A stretch of DNA of 64,000 nucleotides from Butyricicoccus sp. Marseille-Q5471. GTDB taxonomy: Bacteria; Bacillota; Clostridia; Oscillospirales; Butyricicoccaceae. A model generated the notes under the pieces. That model had not been told where the DNA came from. It worked only from the letters and a program-made list of their open reading frames with translations, and ran no database searches. Every line of letters starts with the position of its first letter. Position 1 is the stretch's first letter. Location of the stretch: positions 186,001 through 250,000 of the forward strand of contig NZ_CATNVC010000002.1 in assembly GCF_951230135.1 (NCBI RefSeq), given 5' to 3'. Below are positions 16,724 to 25,669 of this stretch, piece by piece. Both the position numbers and the translations under genes were made by a program.

Positions 16724-17179
16724 TTACTTTGAGATGCTTTTGAAGCGCTGACGCGCCTTGCGCACCTCTTCCAGAGAGAGGGCTACGGCCTCTTCCGTGC
16801 GCTTGAGCGTATCCTCGCAATATTCATTTGCTACCCGACGCAGCTCGCGCGACTGAATCTCCGCGTTGCCGGCGATTTCCTTCGCCTTACGGCGTGCCGC
16901 AACAATCAGCTCGGTCTCGGATACCATCTGCCGGGCATCCTCCTCCGCCTGACGGCGAATCGCCTCTGCCTCACGCTTGCCCGCGGCCAGCATGTCATTT
17001 CGCTTTTCCACAATGTCCTGTGCCATTTTCAGGTCGCCCGGGAGCGTGTTGCGCAAATCATCCAGCAAGTCCAGCAAACGGTCGCGCTCGATGACGCACT
17101 TCTCACTGGCCAGGGGGATGCCCTTTGCGTCCTGTACCATATCATACATGCTATTGATCAGTTCGTCTAAAGTTGCCAT
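16724..17179 (-). CDS. Coiled-coil protein, DivIVA/ATP-synthase-b-like
   Basis: This 151-residue soluble protein is almost entirely charged helix. The first 45 residues (LDELINSMYDMVQDAKG...RDRLLDLLDDLRNTLP) look like a short dimerisation unit. The rest is Ala/Glu/Lys/Arg-rich coiled coil (REAEAIRRQAEEDARQMV). Similar genes beside coaD in Clostridia are usually labelled ATPase or hypothetical because the coil resembles ATP synthase subunit b; nothing supports an ATPase role. It follows coaD by three bases and ends the uvrC-rsmD-coaD transcript. Proximity to the dcw cluster makes a cell-shape or division scaffold possible. Confidence 0.75.
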   Translation of the reverse strand: MATLDELINSMYDMVQDAKGIPLASEKCVIERDRLLDLLDDLRNTLPGDLKMAQDIVEKRNDMLAAGKREAEAIRRQAEEDARQMVSETELIVAARRKAKEIAGNAEIQSRELRRVANEYCEDTLKRTEEAVALSLEEVRKARQRFKSISK

Positions 17180-17182
17180 CGT

Positions 17183-17668
17183 TTAGCCATCCTTTCTTGT
17201 TCGGAGCATAATATCATCTAAAATTTCAGCAGGGACAAATCCGGCGACATTGCCGCCGTGTACCGCAATATCCTTGACCACCGATGACGAAAGATACATG
17301 TATTCTGCGCTGGTCATGAGGAACACCGTATCCAGTTCGGGATTCAGCTTACGGTTTGCCAGAGCCATCTGAAATTCATATTCAAAATCAGACACCGCGC
17401 GCAGACCCTTGATAATCGCACACGCGTCCTGCTGCCTTGCGTAATCGGCAAGCAGACCTCCGAACGAGGTAATTTCGACGTTTGGCAGGTTGTTAATCGT
17501 ACGGCGCAGCAGCTCCATACGCTCCTCTGTGTCAAACATCGGCACTTTGTTCTGGTTATGCATCACCGCAACGATTAGCTTGTCAAACACAGCCGATGCG
17601 CGCTTAATGATGTCCAAATGTCCCAGCGTGACCGGGTCAAAACTGCCCGGATAAATCGCAATCCTCAT
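17183..17668 (-). CDS. coaD: Phosphopantetheine adenylyltransferase
   Basis: CoaD makes dephospho-CoA from 4'-phosphopantetheine and ATP, the fourth step of CoA synthesis. The 161-residue nucleotidyltransferase-fold protein has YPGSFDPVTLGHLDII (the T/HxGH motif as TLGH), GLRAVSDFEYEFQMA, and the C-terminal YLSSSVVKDIA with the ISSTxxR-like region. The ATG at 17668 gives the usual MRIAIYPGSFDP start; an in-frame ATG at 17680 (MKHNMRI) is an alternative that overlaps rsmD by 11 bases. Confidence 0.96.
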   Translation of the reverse strand: MRIAIYPGSFDPVTLGHLDIIKRASAVFDKLIVAVMHNQNKVPMFDTEERMELLRRTINNLPNVEITSFGGLLADYARQQDACAIIKGLRAVSDFEYEFQMALANRKLNPELDTVFLMTSAEYMYLSSSVVKDIAVHGGNVAGFVPAEILDDIMLRTRKDG

Positions 17669-17669
17669 G

Positions 17670-18227
17670 TTATGTTTCATCCGTTCGGCCGTCCCGACGC
17701 TGCAGGACGGTAATCAAAGTAGCACCGTATCGGTAGGTTTTGACGGTCTCGAAACCGTGCGCAAACACGTCCTCCACAGCACTTTCGCATATTATTATAC
17801 CATTTGTCGACAGAATGTCAAACGTTTCTATCGCGCTGAGCGCACTTTCCAAAATTTTTCCTCCGTAAGGCGGATCGAGGAAGATCAGGTCATACCTGCC
17901 TGCGCGGGCGTGGGAAACAAAGGTTTGCGCGTCCGCCGCGTGCAAAAAAGCGCGGTCGGCAACACGTGCCGCTTGTGTATTGTTTTGCACCGTGCTGTAT
18001 GCCGTCTTATCTTTTTCGACAAAATCACAGTGTGACGCCCCGCGCGACAGTGCCTCAATGCCGAGCTGTCCCGTACCTGCGAACAGGTCGAGCACGACTG
18101 CCTCGCGCACGCGCATCTGGATAATGTTGAACAGCGATTCCTTGACGCGGTCGGTCGTCGGGCGCGTGTTCATACCGGGCACAGGCGTAAGTTTACAGCC
18201 GCGTGCCGATCCGGATACCACTCTCAT
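17670..18227 (-). CDS. rsmD: 16S rRNA (guanine966-N2)-methyltransferase RsmD
   Basis: RsmD methylates N2 of G966 in 16S rRNA. The 185-residue Rossmann methyltransferase starts MRVVSGSARGCKL, has RPTTDRVKESLFNI, the SAM loop LDLFAGTGQLGIEALSRGA and the catalytic LDPPYGG (the NPPY-type motif as DPPY). The start overlaps the uvrC stop by four bases, and the gene runs into coaD, the classic rsmD-coaD pair. Confidence 0.96.
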   Translation of the reverse strand: MRVVSGSARGCKLTPVPGMNTRPTTDRVKESLFNIIQMRVREAVVLDLFAGTGQLGIEALSRGASHCDFVEKDKTAYSTVQNNTQAARVADRAFLHAADAQTFVSHARAGRYDLIFLDPPYGGKILESALSAIETFDILSTNGIIICESAVEDVFAHGFETVKTYRYGATLITVLQRRDGRTDET

Positions 18228-20053
18228 GTCTGCTCCTCCTCATGGAAATAATCGAAAACCGCCTTGGCCGTGTTGCGCGGCACGATGCGGGCCAGTTCCT
18301 GCTCGGTCGCGTTTTTGACCGCGTCAACGCTCTTGAAATACTTCAGCAGCTCGCCGCGGCGCTTGTCCCCCACGCCCGGAATCTTATCGAGCGTTGAGCC
18401 GCGCACCTTTTTGCCGCCCAGTTTGCGGTTGTACTCGATGGCAAACCGGTGCACCTCTTCCTGCATGCGGCCGATTAAGGCAAACAGCGCGGGCGTGGCC
18501 GAAATGCCAAACTCGCGTCCGTCCGGTGCGATGAGCGCACGGGTGCGGTGCTTATCGTCCTTCACCATGCCGAAGCAAGGCGTGTCCAGCCCGCATGCGT
18601 CCAACACTTCCTTGCAGATGCGCACATGTCCCAGACCGCCATCAATCAAAAAGGCATTCGGCAGCGGCGTGAACTTTTCATCTCCGTCTGCATACCGCTG
18701 CACGCGGCGTGTGAGCATTTCACGCATCGAAGCGTAGTCGTCCTGTCCGTTTGCCGCGCAGGCAATCTTAAACTTGCGATAATCGCTCTTTTTCGGCTGT
18801 CCCTCGACGAAAACGACCATCGAACCGACCGTATCCTGTCCGGCGAAGTTTGAAATGTCATACGCCTCGAGCCGCAGCGGAAGCGCAATCATGCCGGTCA
18901 CATTCTGCAGCAGCTCAAGCGATTTATGGCGGCGTTCCGACTGCTGCTCTCGCCGCTCGATCTCCTCCGATGCGTTTTTCTCTGCAAGGCGGGTCAGTAC
19001 ACGGCGCTCGCCTCTCTGCGGCGTAGCAAGCTCCACCTTTCGCTCCGAAATGGAGGACAGGTAGTCGCTGACCGCCTCCTGTTCCTCGATTTCGTGTGAG
19101 AGCAACACAACTTTAGGCACGGCTCCACGCTGCGCGTAATACTGCTTGATGAAGGCCGAAAGCACCTCGCCGGGGTCGCTCTCAGTCAGGTGGAACAGCG
19201 TGTATTCTTTGTCCTGCAGCGCACCGCCGCCGTAATGCAGCACGCAGACACAGGCACGTGTCTGCCCCTGCACAAATGCGATGACATCCAATTCGGCAAA
19301 CGCGCCCGCGACAACATGCTGCCGCGAACCGAGCTTCTGCACCGCACGCAGTCGATCTCGCAGCATGGCGGCGCGTTCAAACTGCAGCTCCTCCGATGCG
19401 GCCTGCATCTTTTCGGTCAGCTCCCGTTCGAGCGATTTGGCATTGCCCTCAAACAGCGAGACCCCCTGCGCAATCAACCCACGGTATTCCTCGGGTGACA
19501 CCTTGCCGGTACACGGCGCACAGCAGCGGCCGAGGTGCAAATTGAGGCATGGACGATCTTTGCCGATGTCGCGTGGAAACACGCGCGAGCACGTCTTGAG
19601 GTGCAGGGTTTCGCTGATGGTGTCGATTGCACGGCGTGCGGCCACACGCCCAGGATACGGCCCAAAATATCGCGCACCGTCATGTCCCGGCTTGGATACG
19701 ACCGAAAACGCGGGATAGTCGGCATTCACATTCAGCCGCACATAGGGATACCCCTTATCGTCCTTGAGCAGGATATTGTACTTTGGCTTGTACTTTTTAA
19801 TCATGGAGTTCTCAAGCACGAGCGCTTCAAACTCCGTCTCGGTCACAATGATATCAAAGTCGTCTATTTTGGATACAAGCTGGCGCGTTTTCGGATTCAG
19901 GCGCTCTTCTGCCTGAAAATAATTGGACACGCGGTTTTTCAGCGCCTTGGCCTTGCCGACATAGATGACGTTGCCCGACTTATCCTTGTGCAGATAGACG
20001 CCCGGCGAAAGCGGCAGCTTGCGCACGCGTTCCTTGAGTTGGTCTTTGGTCAT
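18224..20053 (-). CDS. uvrC: Excinuclease ABC subunit C
   Basis: UvrC makes both incisions in nucleotide excision repair with UvrAB. The 609-residue protein has the N-terminal GIY-YIG nuclease (GVYLHKDKSGNVIYVGKAKALKNR), a Cys cluster (CSRVFP...CLNLHLGRCCAPC), a UVR motif for UvrB contact, the RNase H-like C-terminal nuclease (EAYDISNFAGQDTVGSMVVF, LIDGGLGH) and helix-hairpin-helix ends (LDKIPGVGDKRRGELL). ATG at 20053 lies eight bases after GGGAG; the upstream in-frame start at 20077 was not used. Confidence 0.97.
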   Translation of the reverse strand: MTKDQLKERVRKLPLSPGVYLHKDKSGNVIYVGKAKALKNRVSNYFQAEERLNPKTRQLVSKIDDFDIIVTETEFEALVLENSMIKKYKPKYNILLKDDKGYPYVRLNVNADYPAFSVVSKPGHDGARYFGPYPGRVAARRAIDTISETLHLKTCSRVFPRDIGKDRPCLNLHLGRCCAPCTGKVSPEEYRGLIAQGVSLFEGNAKSLERELTEKMQAASEELQFERAAMLRDRLRAVQKLGSRQHVVAGAFAELDVIAFVQGQTRACVCVLHYGGGALQDKEYTLFHLTESDPGEVLSAFIKQYYAQRGAVPKVVLLSHEIEEQEAVSDYLSSISERKVELATPQRGERRVLTRLAEKNASEEIERREQQSERRHKSLELLQNVTGMIALPLRLEAYDISNFAGQDTVGSMVVFVEGQPKKSDYRKFKIACAANGQDDYASMREMLTRRVQRYADGDEKFTPLPNAFLIDGGLGHVRICKEVLDACGLDTPCFGMVKDDKHRTRALIAPDGREFGISATPALFALIGRMQEEVHRFAIEYNRKLGGKKVRGSTLDKIPGVGDKRRGELLKYFKSVDAVKNATEQELARIVPRNTAKAVFDYFHEEEQT

Positions 20054-20075
20054 ATTTGCTTCTCCCAGATACAAC

Positions 20076-20102
20076 AAAAAGCGCCGAAACTCGGCGCTTT
20101 TT
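20076..20102 (-). terminator. Intrinsic terminator after the HPr-like gene
   Basis: GCGCCGA/TCGGCGC stem with an AAC-type loop and A5/T5 flanks, between the HPr-like gene and uvrC. Confidence 0.8.
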
Positions 20103-20123
20103 CAGGATGCGATAACGTACGAC

Positions 20124-20387
20124 TCAGTCCGTAAAGTTAGACGAGATCAGCTCAATCAGTGCATTGACAGCTTCTTCCTCGTCCGGACCGTCTGCAATCA
20201 GATTGATTGTTGTGCCCTTGGTAATACCAAGGGAAAGGATTCCGAGCAGGCTCTTCGCGTTAACGCGGCGCTCTTCCTTCTCTACCAGAATCGTAGACTT
20301 GAATTCATTCGCCTTCTGAATGAAAAACGTTGCGGGACGGGCATATAAACCTACCTGATTGGTAACCTGTACCTCTTTAGAAAACAT
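20124..20387 (-). CDS. HPr-family protein lacking His15 (Crh-like)
   Basis: This 87-residue HPr fold protein (MFSKEVQVTNQVGLYARPAT). The PTS phosphorylation site GLHARPA reads GLYARPA, with Tyr exactly at position 15, so it cannot take a phosphate from Enzyme I at histidine. Ser46, the HPr-kinase site, is present in AKSLLGILSLGI. This is the logic of B. subtilis Crh (Gln15, Ser46), which is a regulatory co-factor of CcpA, not a carrier. The ATG at 20387 was chosen because AGGAG is too close to the ATG at 20396, and because it restores standard HPr numbering. It has its own promoter and terminator. Confidence 0.9.
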   Translation of the reverse strand: MFSKEVQVTNQVGLYARPATFFIQKANEFKSTILVEKEERRVNAKSLLGILSLGITKGTTINLIADGPDEEEAVNALIELISSNFTD

Positions 20388-20426
20388 AATCTGCATCGCT
20401 CCTATTTCTTCAAATCCGATATATAT

Positions 20427-20455
20427 AGCATACTGCCTTTTGTGTGTTTCGTCAA
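20427..20455 (-). promoter_or_regulatory. Promoter of the HPr-like gene
   Basis: TTGACG (20450-20455), 17-base spacer, TATGCT (20427-20432) on the minus strand. Confidence 0.65.
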
Positions 20456-20569
20456 GCCTCTTTTGCCTGCGGGATTGTTTGCGTTTTCAATGAATTTATT
20501 CCTGCAAACAATGTTCCCATCAGGCAATTTGCCCTGCATAACCGTTTTTACCCGCAAAAACAGACATTT

Positions 20570-22954
20570 TTAGCGTAATTCAACAATTGTAACGCCCTGT
20601 TCTCCCTCGCCGTAAACGCCGGAACGAACACTTTTTACGCGCTTGTGACGCTTTAAATGTTGCTGAATCGCGGTGCGCAGTGCGCCGGTGCCCTTGCCGT
20701 GGATGATGGTAACCGTCTGCAAACTGCCCATCAGCGCGCGAGAAAGGAAATTATCCACTTCAAGCAGCGCTTCTTCCACCATCATGCCACGCACGTCTAC
20801 CTCACGGTCGGCCGCGGTCAAATTCAACTGCGGCGCAGCGCCGGTGCGGCGCGGCTGCACCGGTTTTTTCTTCGGCTCTTCCTGTAGCAGGCGCATTTCC
20901 TCCTGCTTGACCGTCATGCGCATCTGTCCGGCAGCCACCTGCACGTTGCCGTCCTGATCGGCGGGCGCCAGCACGGTCGCGGTTACGCCCGCAACATTGA
21001 GCAGCTTCACCTTATCGCCCTTCTGCACCGGACGCTGCTCATCCTGCTCCACTGTGCGGCGGCTTACACTGCGGCGCTGCTCCGACTCGGTCTGCGTGAT
21101 TACACCACGCAGCGCTGCCTTGGCCGCGGCGAGATTTTGATCGGCCACGGTGGACTGCGCCTTCTTTTTCATGTCATCCAGCTCGCCGAACACGGTTTCC
21201 GCCGTCATCCGCGCGTCCTTCAGGATGCGATCGGCCTGACTGCGCGCGCTTTCGAGCAACTTGTCGGCCTTGGCCTCGGCCGCGTCGCGGTCGGCGCGCA
21301 TTTTATCGCGTTCCGACTGCGCAGCGGCGCGCATTTTGGCCGCTTCTTCCTTGATTTGCTCGATGCGGCGGCGCTCCTTCTGCAATTCGGCGATGACGTC
21401 CTCAAAGCGCGCGTCCTCAGTAGAAACCTGCTCCTTGGCACGCTCGATGATGGTCGGCGAAAGCCCTAGCCGCCCTGCGATAGCAAACGCGTTGGACTTG
21501 CCCGGAATACCGGTCAACAGATGGTAGGTCGGCTGAAGCGACTGCACATCGAACTCGCAGGAGGCGTTTTCCACGCCCTCGCTCGTCAGCGCGAAGGTTT
21601 TCAGCTCCGCATAGTGCGTGGTCGCCGCGACGCACGCGCCCATCTGGCGCGCATAGCCAATCACCGCGACCGCCAGCGCCGCACCCTCGACCGGGTCGGT
21701 GCCCGCGCCCAGCTCGTCAAACAGTACCAAATCGCCCTGTCCGCAGCAGTCCATGATGGACACGATAGTCTTCATGTGCGCCGAGAAGGTTGAAAGCGAC
21801 TGCTCAATCGACTGCTCATCGCCGATGTCCGCATATACATGCTCAAACAGGCCGATTTCGGACTGCTCGCTTGCCGGAATGTGCAGACCCGACGCCGCCA
21901 TCAGGCTCAGCAGACCAAGCGTTTTGAGCGACACCGTCTTGCCGCCCGTGTTCGGGCCGGTGATGACGAGGGTATCGTACTCGCCGCCGATGGCGATATC
22001 AATCGGCACGGCCTTGTCCTTATCGAGCAGCGGATGGCGGGCGCGCTGCAAACGGCAGCGGCTTCCCTCAAGCAGCGCGGGCGCGGCAGCGTTCATCCCG
22101 AACGACAGCTTGGCGCGCGCAAAAATAAAATCAAGCGAGGTCAGTGCGTCATAATCCTGCTCAATCGCGCCCTTGTACAGCGAAACCTCAGCGGATAGCT
22201 CGGATAGAATGCGTTCGATTTCCACCTCTTCGCGGCCTTCCAGCATCTTGATTTGGTTGTTGATTTCAACCACCGAGGACGGCTCAACAAACACGGTCGC
22301 ACCGGTCGACGAAGTATCGTGCACCAGTCCGGGGATGTCACCCCGGTGCTCCGCCTTGACCGGCACGACGTAGCGTCCGTTTCTCAGGGTGACGATGGCT
22401 TCCTGCAAATATTTCGAGCGCTCGCCCGAAATCAGACGGCCGAGCGTTTCGCGCACCTTGCCCGCGATTCGGCGCTTCTCCCGCCGGATGGACAGCAGTT
22501 CGGGGCTTGCGCCGTCGGCAATCTCCTCCTCGGAGACGATTGCCGTCGTGATTGCTTCCTCCAGCGAACGGTTGCCCGAAAGCATGCCGAAAATTGGCGT
22601 AAGCGAGGTCTTTTCCTCATGCTCCGCGTCATAGGACAGTGCGCGGCGCGCCGTTTGCAGCAGACTTGCGACGCTCAGCAGCTCGCGCGGATTGAGCACG
22701 CCCCCGCGGTCAGCGCGGGACAAAATCGCCCCGACCTCGCGGATGCCGCCGAAGCCCGGACTGCCCTGCCGAATCATCAGCTCCTTAGCGTCCGACGTTT
22801 GCCGCATCCAAAGCTCAGCCTGCTCGCGGTCGTCGAGCGGACGCAGCGCACGGCACAGCTCCTTTCCCTTGTCCGACGCGGCCTGCTCGGCAAGCCGGTC
22901 GAGAATCAGGAAATATTCTAACGTTTTAAGGGATTTTTCTCCTAATTTATTCAT
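20570..22954 (-). CDS. mutS2: Endonuclease MutS2
   Basis: This 794-residue MutS-family ATPase lacks the mismatch-recognition domain and carries a C-terminal Smr nuclease. Core and clamp helices (about 1-280) precede the ATPase: ITGPNTGGKTVSLKT Walker A, DELGAGTDPVEGAALA Walker B/signature, and TTHYAELK. A long charged coiled coil (about 510-620) follows, then the Smr domain (EVDVRGMMVEEAL, IIHGKGTGALR, VYGEGEQGVTIVEL). MutS2 suppresses homologous recombination or rescues collided ribosomes, depending on the species. ATG at 22954 follows GGAGCG. It lies 92 bases after recO with no clear promoter. Confidence 0.95.
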   Translation of the reverse strand: MNKLGEKSLKTLEYFLILDRLAEQAASDKGKELCRALRPLDDREQAELWMRQTSDAKELMIRQGSPGFGGIREVGAILSRADRGGVLNPRELLSVASLLQTARRALSYDAEHEEKTSLTPIFGMLSGNRSLEEAITTAIVSEEEIADGASPELLSIRREKRRIAGKVRETLGRLISGERSKYLQEAIVTLRNGRYVVPVKAEHRGDIPGLVHDTSSTGATVFVEPSSVVEINNQIKMLEGREEVEIERILSELSAEVSLYKGAIEQDYDALTSLDFIFARAKLSFGMNAAAPALLEGSRCRLQRARHPLLDKDKAVPIDIAIGGEYDTLVITGPNTGGKTVSLKTLGLLSLMAASGLHIPASEQSEIGLFEHVYADIGDEQSIEQSLSTFSAHMKTIVSIMDCCGQGDLVLFDELGAGTDPVEGAALAVAVIGYARQMGACVAATTHYAELKTFALTSEGVENASCEFDVQSLQPTYHLLTGIPGKSNAFAIAGRLGLSPTIIERAKEQVSTEDARFEDVIAELQKERRRIEQIKEEAAKMRAAAQSERDKMRADRDAAEAKADKLLESARSQADRILKDARMTAETVFGELDDMKKKAQSTVADQNLAAAKAALRGVITQTESEQRRSVSRRTVEQDEQRPVQKGDKVKLLNVAGVTATVLAPADQDGNVQVAAGQMRMTVKQEEMRLLQEEPKKKPVQPRRTGAAPQLNLTAADREVDVRGMMVEEALLEVDNFLSRALMGSLQTVTIIHGKGTGALRTAIQQHLKRHKRVKSVRSGVYGEGEQGVTIVELR

Positions 22955-23046
22955 CTTTTCGCTCCAAAAGTATAGTGCCAAAACGGCATACGCATCGCCG
23001 AATCAGATGCAAGCAATACGACCAAGGTTGTTCCGAACGATTGGTT

Positions 23047-23814
23047 TCATTCATCTCCCTGCGGCAGCTTGACCGAATGATAAAATTTCAGGCTGTCAAA
23101 CCCACGCTCCAGATGATACAGCACGTACCGCTCCGACAAGTCACAAAATTGCTCGCACGCAGGGCCGGACAGCGCAAAGGCATAGACCCGACCCACGTCA
23201 CACGTCAAAATATGCACGAGTGCACGCAGCGTCGCGTCCGCCAGAGGCGCGTAATCGCCGCCGACGCGGCGCACACAGGCTTCATCCGCCGCCGTACCCG
23301 CACGAACCGAGAAAAACACGGGCGGTGCCTCAAGCGGCTTGCCGCACACGCCGCAGTCAGCCAAGTCAGGCGCGTAGCCGCACTCCGCCATCAGCCGCCA
23401 TTCAAACGCCGCTTTGACCAGTGCGGGCGCGCGTTTTTTGCTCGTCAGCGCGTGCAACGCGAGCAGGAACAGCCGCGTGACCGCCGGATTTTCATCCTCC
23501 GGCGTGGTCAGGCAGACCGACAGCTCGGCCAGATAACAAGCCAGCGCGTAGGCCTCGATATCCTGCGTGACATCCCAGAAATTGTGCTCCAAATCCGCTT
23601 CGCGCAGCATATACCGACCGCCGCGCTCGGATAAAAGAAACGACGAATAGCAAAACTGCCGCGCCGCCGGCACCTGTTTTTTGCCGCCGCGGCGCACATT
23701 TTTGCACAAAATCTCAATCTTGCGCCCTTCCTCGGAAATCGCGGTCAGATAGCGGTCGTAGTCTCCGAAATCGACTTCGCGCAGCACGAGTGCGCGCAGC
23801 TTGACCTCGGCCAT
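23047..23814 (-). CDS. recO: DNA repair protein RecO
   Basis: RecO loads RecA onto SSB-coated gaps with RecR. The 255-residue protein starts with the OB-fold domain (VKLRALVLREVDFGDYDRYLTAIS) and has a helical C-terminal region. A zinc-binding set CGYAPDLADCGVCGKPL is followed further on by an ACVRRVGG segment. It abuts era directly (the stop TAA precedes its ATG), completing the conserved phoH-ybeY-dgkA-era-recO order. Confidence 0.94.
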   Translation of the reverse strand: MAEVKLRALVLREVDFGDYDRYLTAISEEGRKIEILCKNVRRGGKKQVPAARQFCYSSFLLSERGGRYMLREADLEHNFWDVTQDIEAYALACYLAELSVCLTTPEDENPAVTRLFLLALHALTSKKRAPALVKAAFEWRLMAECGYAPDLADCGVCGKPLEAPPVFFSVRAGTAADEACVRRVGGDYAPLADATLRALVHILTCDVGRVYAFALSGPACEQFCDLSERYVLYHLERGFDSLKFYHSVKLPQGDE

Positions 23815-24711
23815 TTACTCGCCCTCGTACCCGAAGTTGCGCATTTGATACTGGTTGTTGCGCCAGCCTTCCTTGACCTTGACCCAAAGCTCCAAATACA
23901 CCTTGGTGTCGAGCATGCGCTCCATATCGATGCGCGCCTGCTGACCGATTTCCTTGAGCATTGCGCCCTGCTTGCCAATGATAATGCCCTTATGGCTTGC
24001 CTTTTCACAGTAAATCACGGCGTGAATCTCAATCAGGCCGTCATCCCGCTCGTTCCAGCGCTCAATGCCGACGGCCACGCCGTGCGGCACCTCGCGGTCA
24101 AGCAGGCGCAGCATCTTCTCGCGCACAATCTCTGCTGCGAGCTGACGCTCCGGCTGATCGGACACCATATCGTCCGGAAACAGCTGCGGTCCTTCCAGCG
24201 CGAACTTGTCCACCTCATCGAGGAACTCGCCCACGCCCTCGCCCGTGCGGGCGGAAATCGGGATAATAGCCTCAAACTCGTGCACAGCGGCATAAGCCGC
24301 AATAACCGCGAGCAGCTCTTCCTTTCGCACGGTATCAATCTTATTGATGACCAGAATCGACGGCATGTGGTTCTGCTTAATCTGCGCAATCAACGTTTCC
24401 TCTGCCGGGCCGATGTTCGCAATCGGTTCAACGACGAGCGCGGCCACGTCTACCTCAGACACGGTCTCGGTGACGACCTTGCACATGAAATCGCCCAGCC
24501 GCGAGCGCGGCTTGTGCAGACCCGGCGTGTCGAGCAGGACATACTGCGTTTCCCCGCGGCAAAGCACGCCCGTGATACGGGTGCGCGTCGTCTGCGGCTT
24601 GGAGGACACGATGGCCACCTTCTGGCCGACCAGCTTGTTCGTCAGCGTCGATTTACCGACGTTGGGGCGGCCGACGACAGAGACGACCGCGGTTTTTGTA
24701 ATTTTACTCAT
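23815..24711 (-). CDS. era: GTPase Era
   Basis: Era is an essential GTPase that binds the 3' end of 16S rRNA during 30S maturation. The 298-residue protein has GRPNVGKSTL (G1), TTRTRITG (G2), DTPGLHKP (G3), NKIDTV (G4) and a SAR(T) G5, then the KH domain with IIGKQGAMLKEIGQQAR. The start codon overlaps the dgkA stop by four bases. Confidence 0.97.
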   Translation of the reverse strand: MSKITKTAVVSVVGRPNVGKSTLTNKLVGQKVAIVSSKPQTTRTRITGVLCRGETQYVLLDTPGLHKPRSRLGDFMCKVVTETVSEVDVAALVVEPIANIGPAEETLIAQIKQNHMPSILVINKIDTVRKEELLAVIAAYAAVHEFEAIIPISARTGEGVGEFLDEVDKFALEGPQLFPDDMVSDQPERQLAAEIVREKMLRLLDREVPHGVAVGIERWNERDDGLIEIHAVIYCEKASHKGIIIGKQGAMLKEIGQQARIDMERMLDTKVYLELWVKVKEGWRNNQYQMRNFGYEGE

Positions 24712-25175
24712 TGAATTCTCCCATATTTAAATATAAAAAGCAATGCCGCCGGAATCGTGATGACAATCAGTCCGGCCGCCCAAAGATGTGTCTGCAAATA
24801 CGCGAGCGCAACCCAGAGCAGTCCCCTGCCGAGAAACAGGCAGACAGCCACTGCAACGCAGGCCGCCGCACACACGAACACGCCCGCGGCCGCAATATCC
24901 TTGGCGTTGCGCACACCGCCGTCATAGCCCGAGGCCTGCTTGTCGCAAAGGCGCTCGATTGCGGTGTTCATCAGCTCCGCTCCCATCGTCAAGCCAAAGC
25001 ACACGCACAGAATCCCGCCCTCGGCCGCAGATGCGCCGCCCATCAGCGCGAACAGCGTCACATAAAAGGCCGCGACCAGATGCACGCGGAAATTACGCTC
25101 GCCGTGGATGCAGAGACCCAGTCCACGGAAGGCGTGCTGAAAGCTTTCATGCAGTTTGCGGATTTGTTTTTTCAT
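24708..25175 (-). CDS. dgkA: Diacylglycerol/undecaprenol kinase
   Basis: This 155-residue integral membrane kinase of the DgkA family (Gram-positive undecaprenol kinase branch) recycles undecaprenol to its phosphate for wall synthesis. Family marks are FQHAFRGLGLCIHGERNFRVH at the N-terminus and GAELMNTAIERLCDK (the catalytic ExxNTAIE helix). Three to four membrane helices are present. It lies between ybeY and era. Confidence 0.93.
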   Translation of the reverse strand: MKKQIRKLHESFQHAFRGLGLCIHGERNFRVHLVAAFYVTLFALMGGASAAEGGILCVCFGLTMGAELMNTAIERLCDKQASGYDGGVRNAKDIAAAGVFVCAAACVAVAVCLFLGRGLLWVALAYLQTHLWAAGLIVITIPAALLFIFKYGRIQ

Positions 25176-25177
25176 CT

Positions 25178-25669
25178 TTACTCTCTTGTCAGTCCTAAAA
25201 ATGTCAGGTTGTCCTCTTCTTTCATGCGCATCAGGCGCGTATCCTCATCGGTGCGCTCATGGTCATACCCCAGCAGATGCAGCACCGAATGCGTGGTCAG
25301 ATAGCCGCACTCGCGGGCCGGCGAATGACCAAACTCGGCCGCCTGCTCGCACGCGCGGGTGTAGCACAGAATCATATCGCCAAGCATGACGCAGTCGGTG
25401 CCCGGCTCTTGCTCCAGCTCCTCCTGCGGCGCTCCGTTATAAAACGCATACATCGGGAAGGACAGCACGTCGGTCACCGCGTCCTTGTCCCGATGCTCAG
25501 CATTCAGGGCGCGAATACTCTCCGCGTCGACCACAGTCACATCAATCTCGGCGGCAAAATCCACCCCTTCGCTCTCCAGCACACGCTTTGCGCAGGTTTC
25601 GATCAGCTCGCGCACCGCGTTTTCATCGGGCACCTCGGTCTCAAAGCCGATGTTTATTTGATGGTTCAT
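25178..25669 (-). CDS. ybeY: Endoribonuclease YbeY
   Basis: YbeY is a zinc-dependent RNase involved in 16S rRNA 3' maturation and ribosome quality control. The 163-residue protein has LNAEHRDKDAVTDVLSFPM and the metal motif HSVLHLLGYDHE (H3xH5xH). Its start overlaps the phoH stop by four bases. Confidence 0.96.
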   Translation of the reverse strand: MNHQINIGFETEVPDENAVRELIETCAKRVLESEGVDFAAEIDVTVVDAESIRALNAEHRDKDAVTDVLSFPMYAFYNGAPQEELEQEPGTDCVMLGDMILCYTRACEQAAEFGHSPARECGYLTTHSVLHLLGYDHERTDEDTRLMRMKEEDNLTFLGLTRE

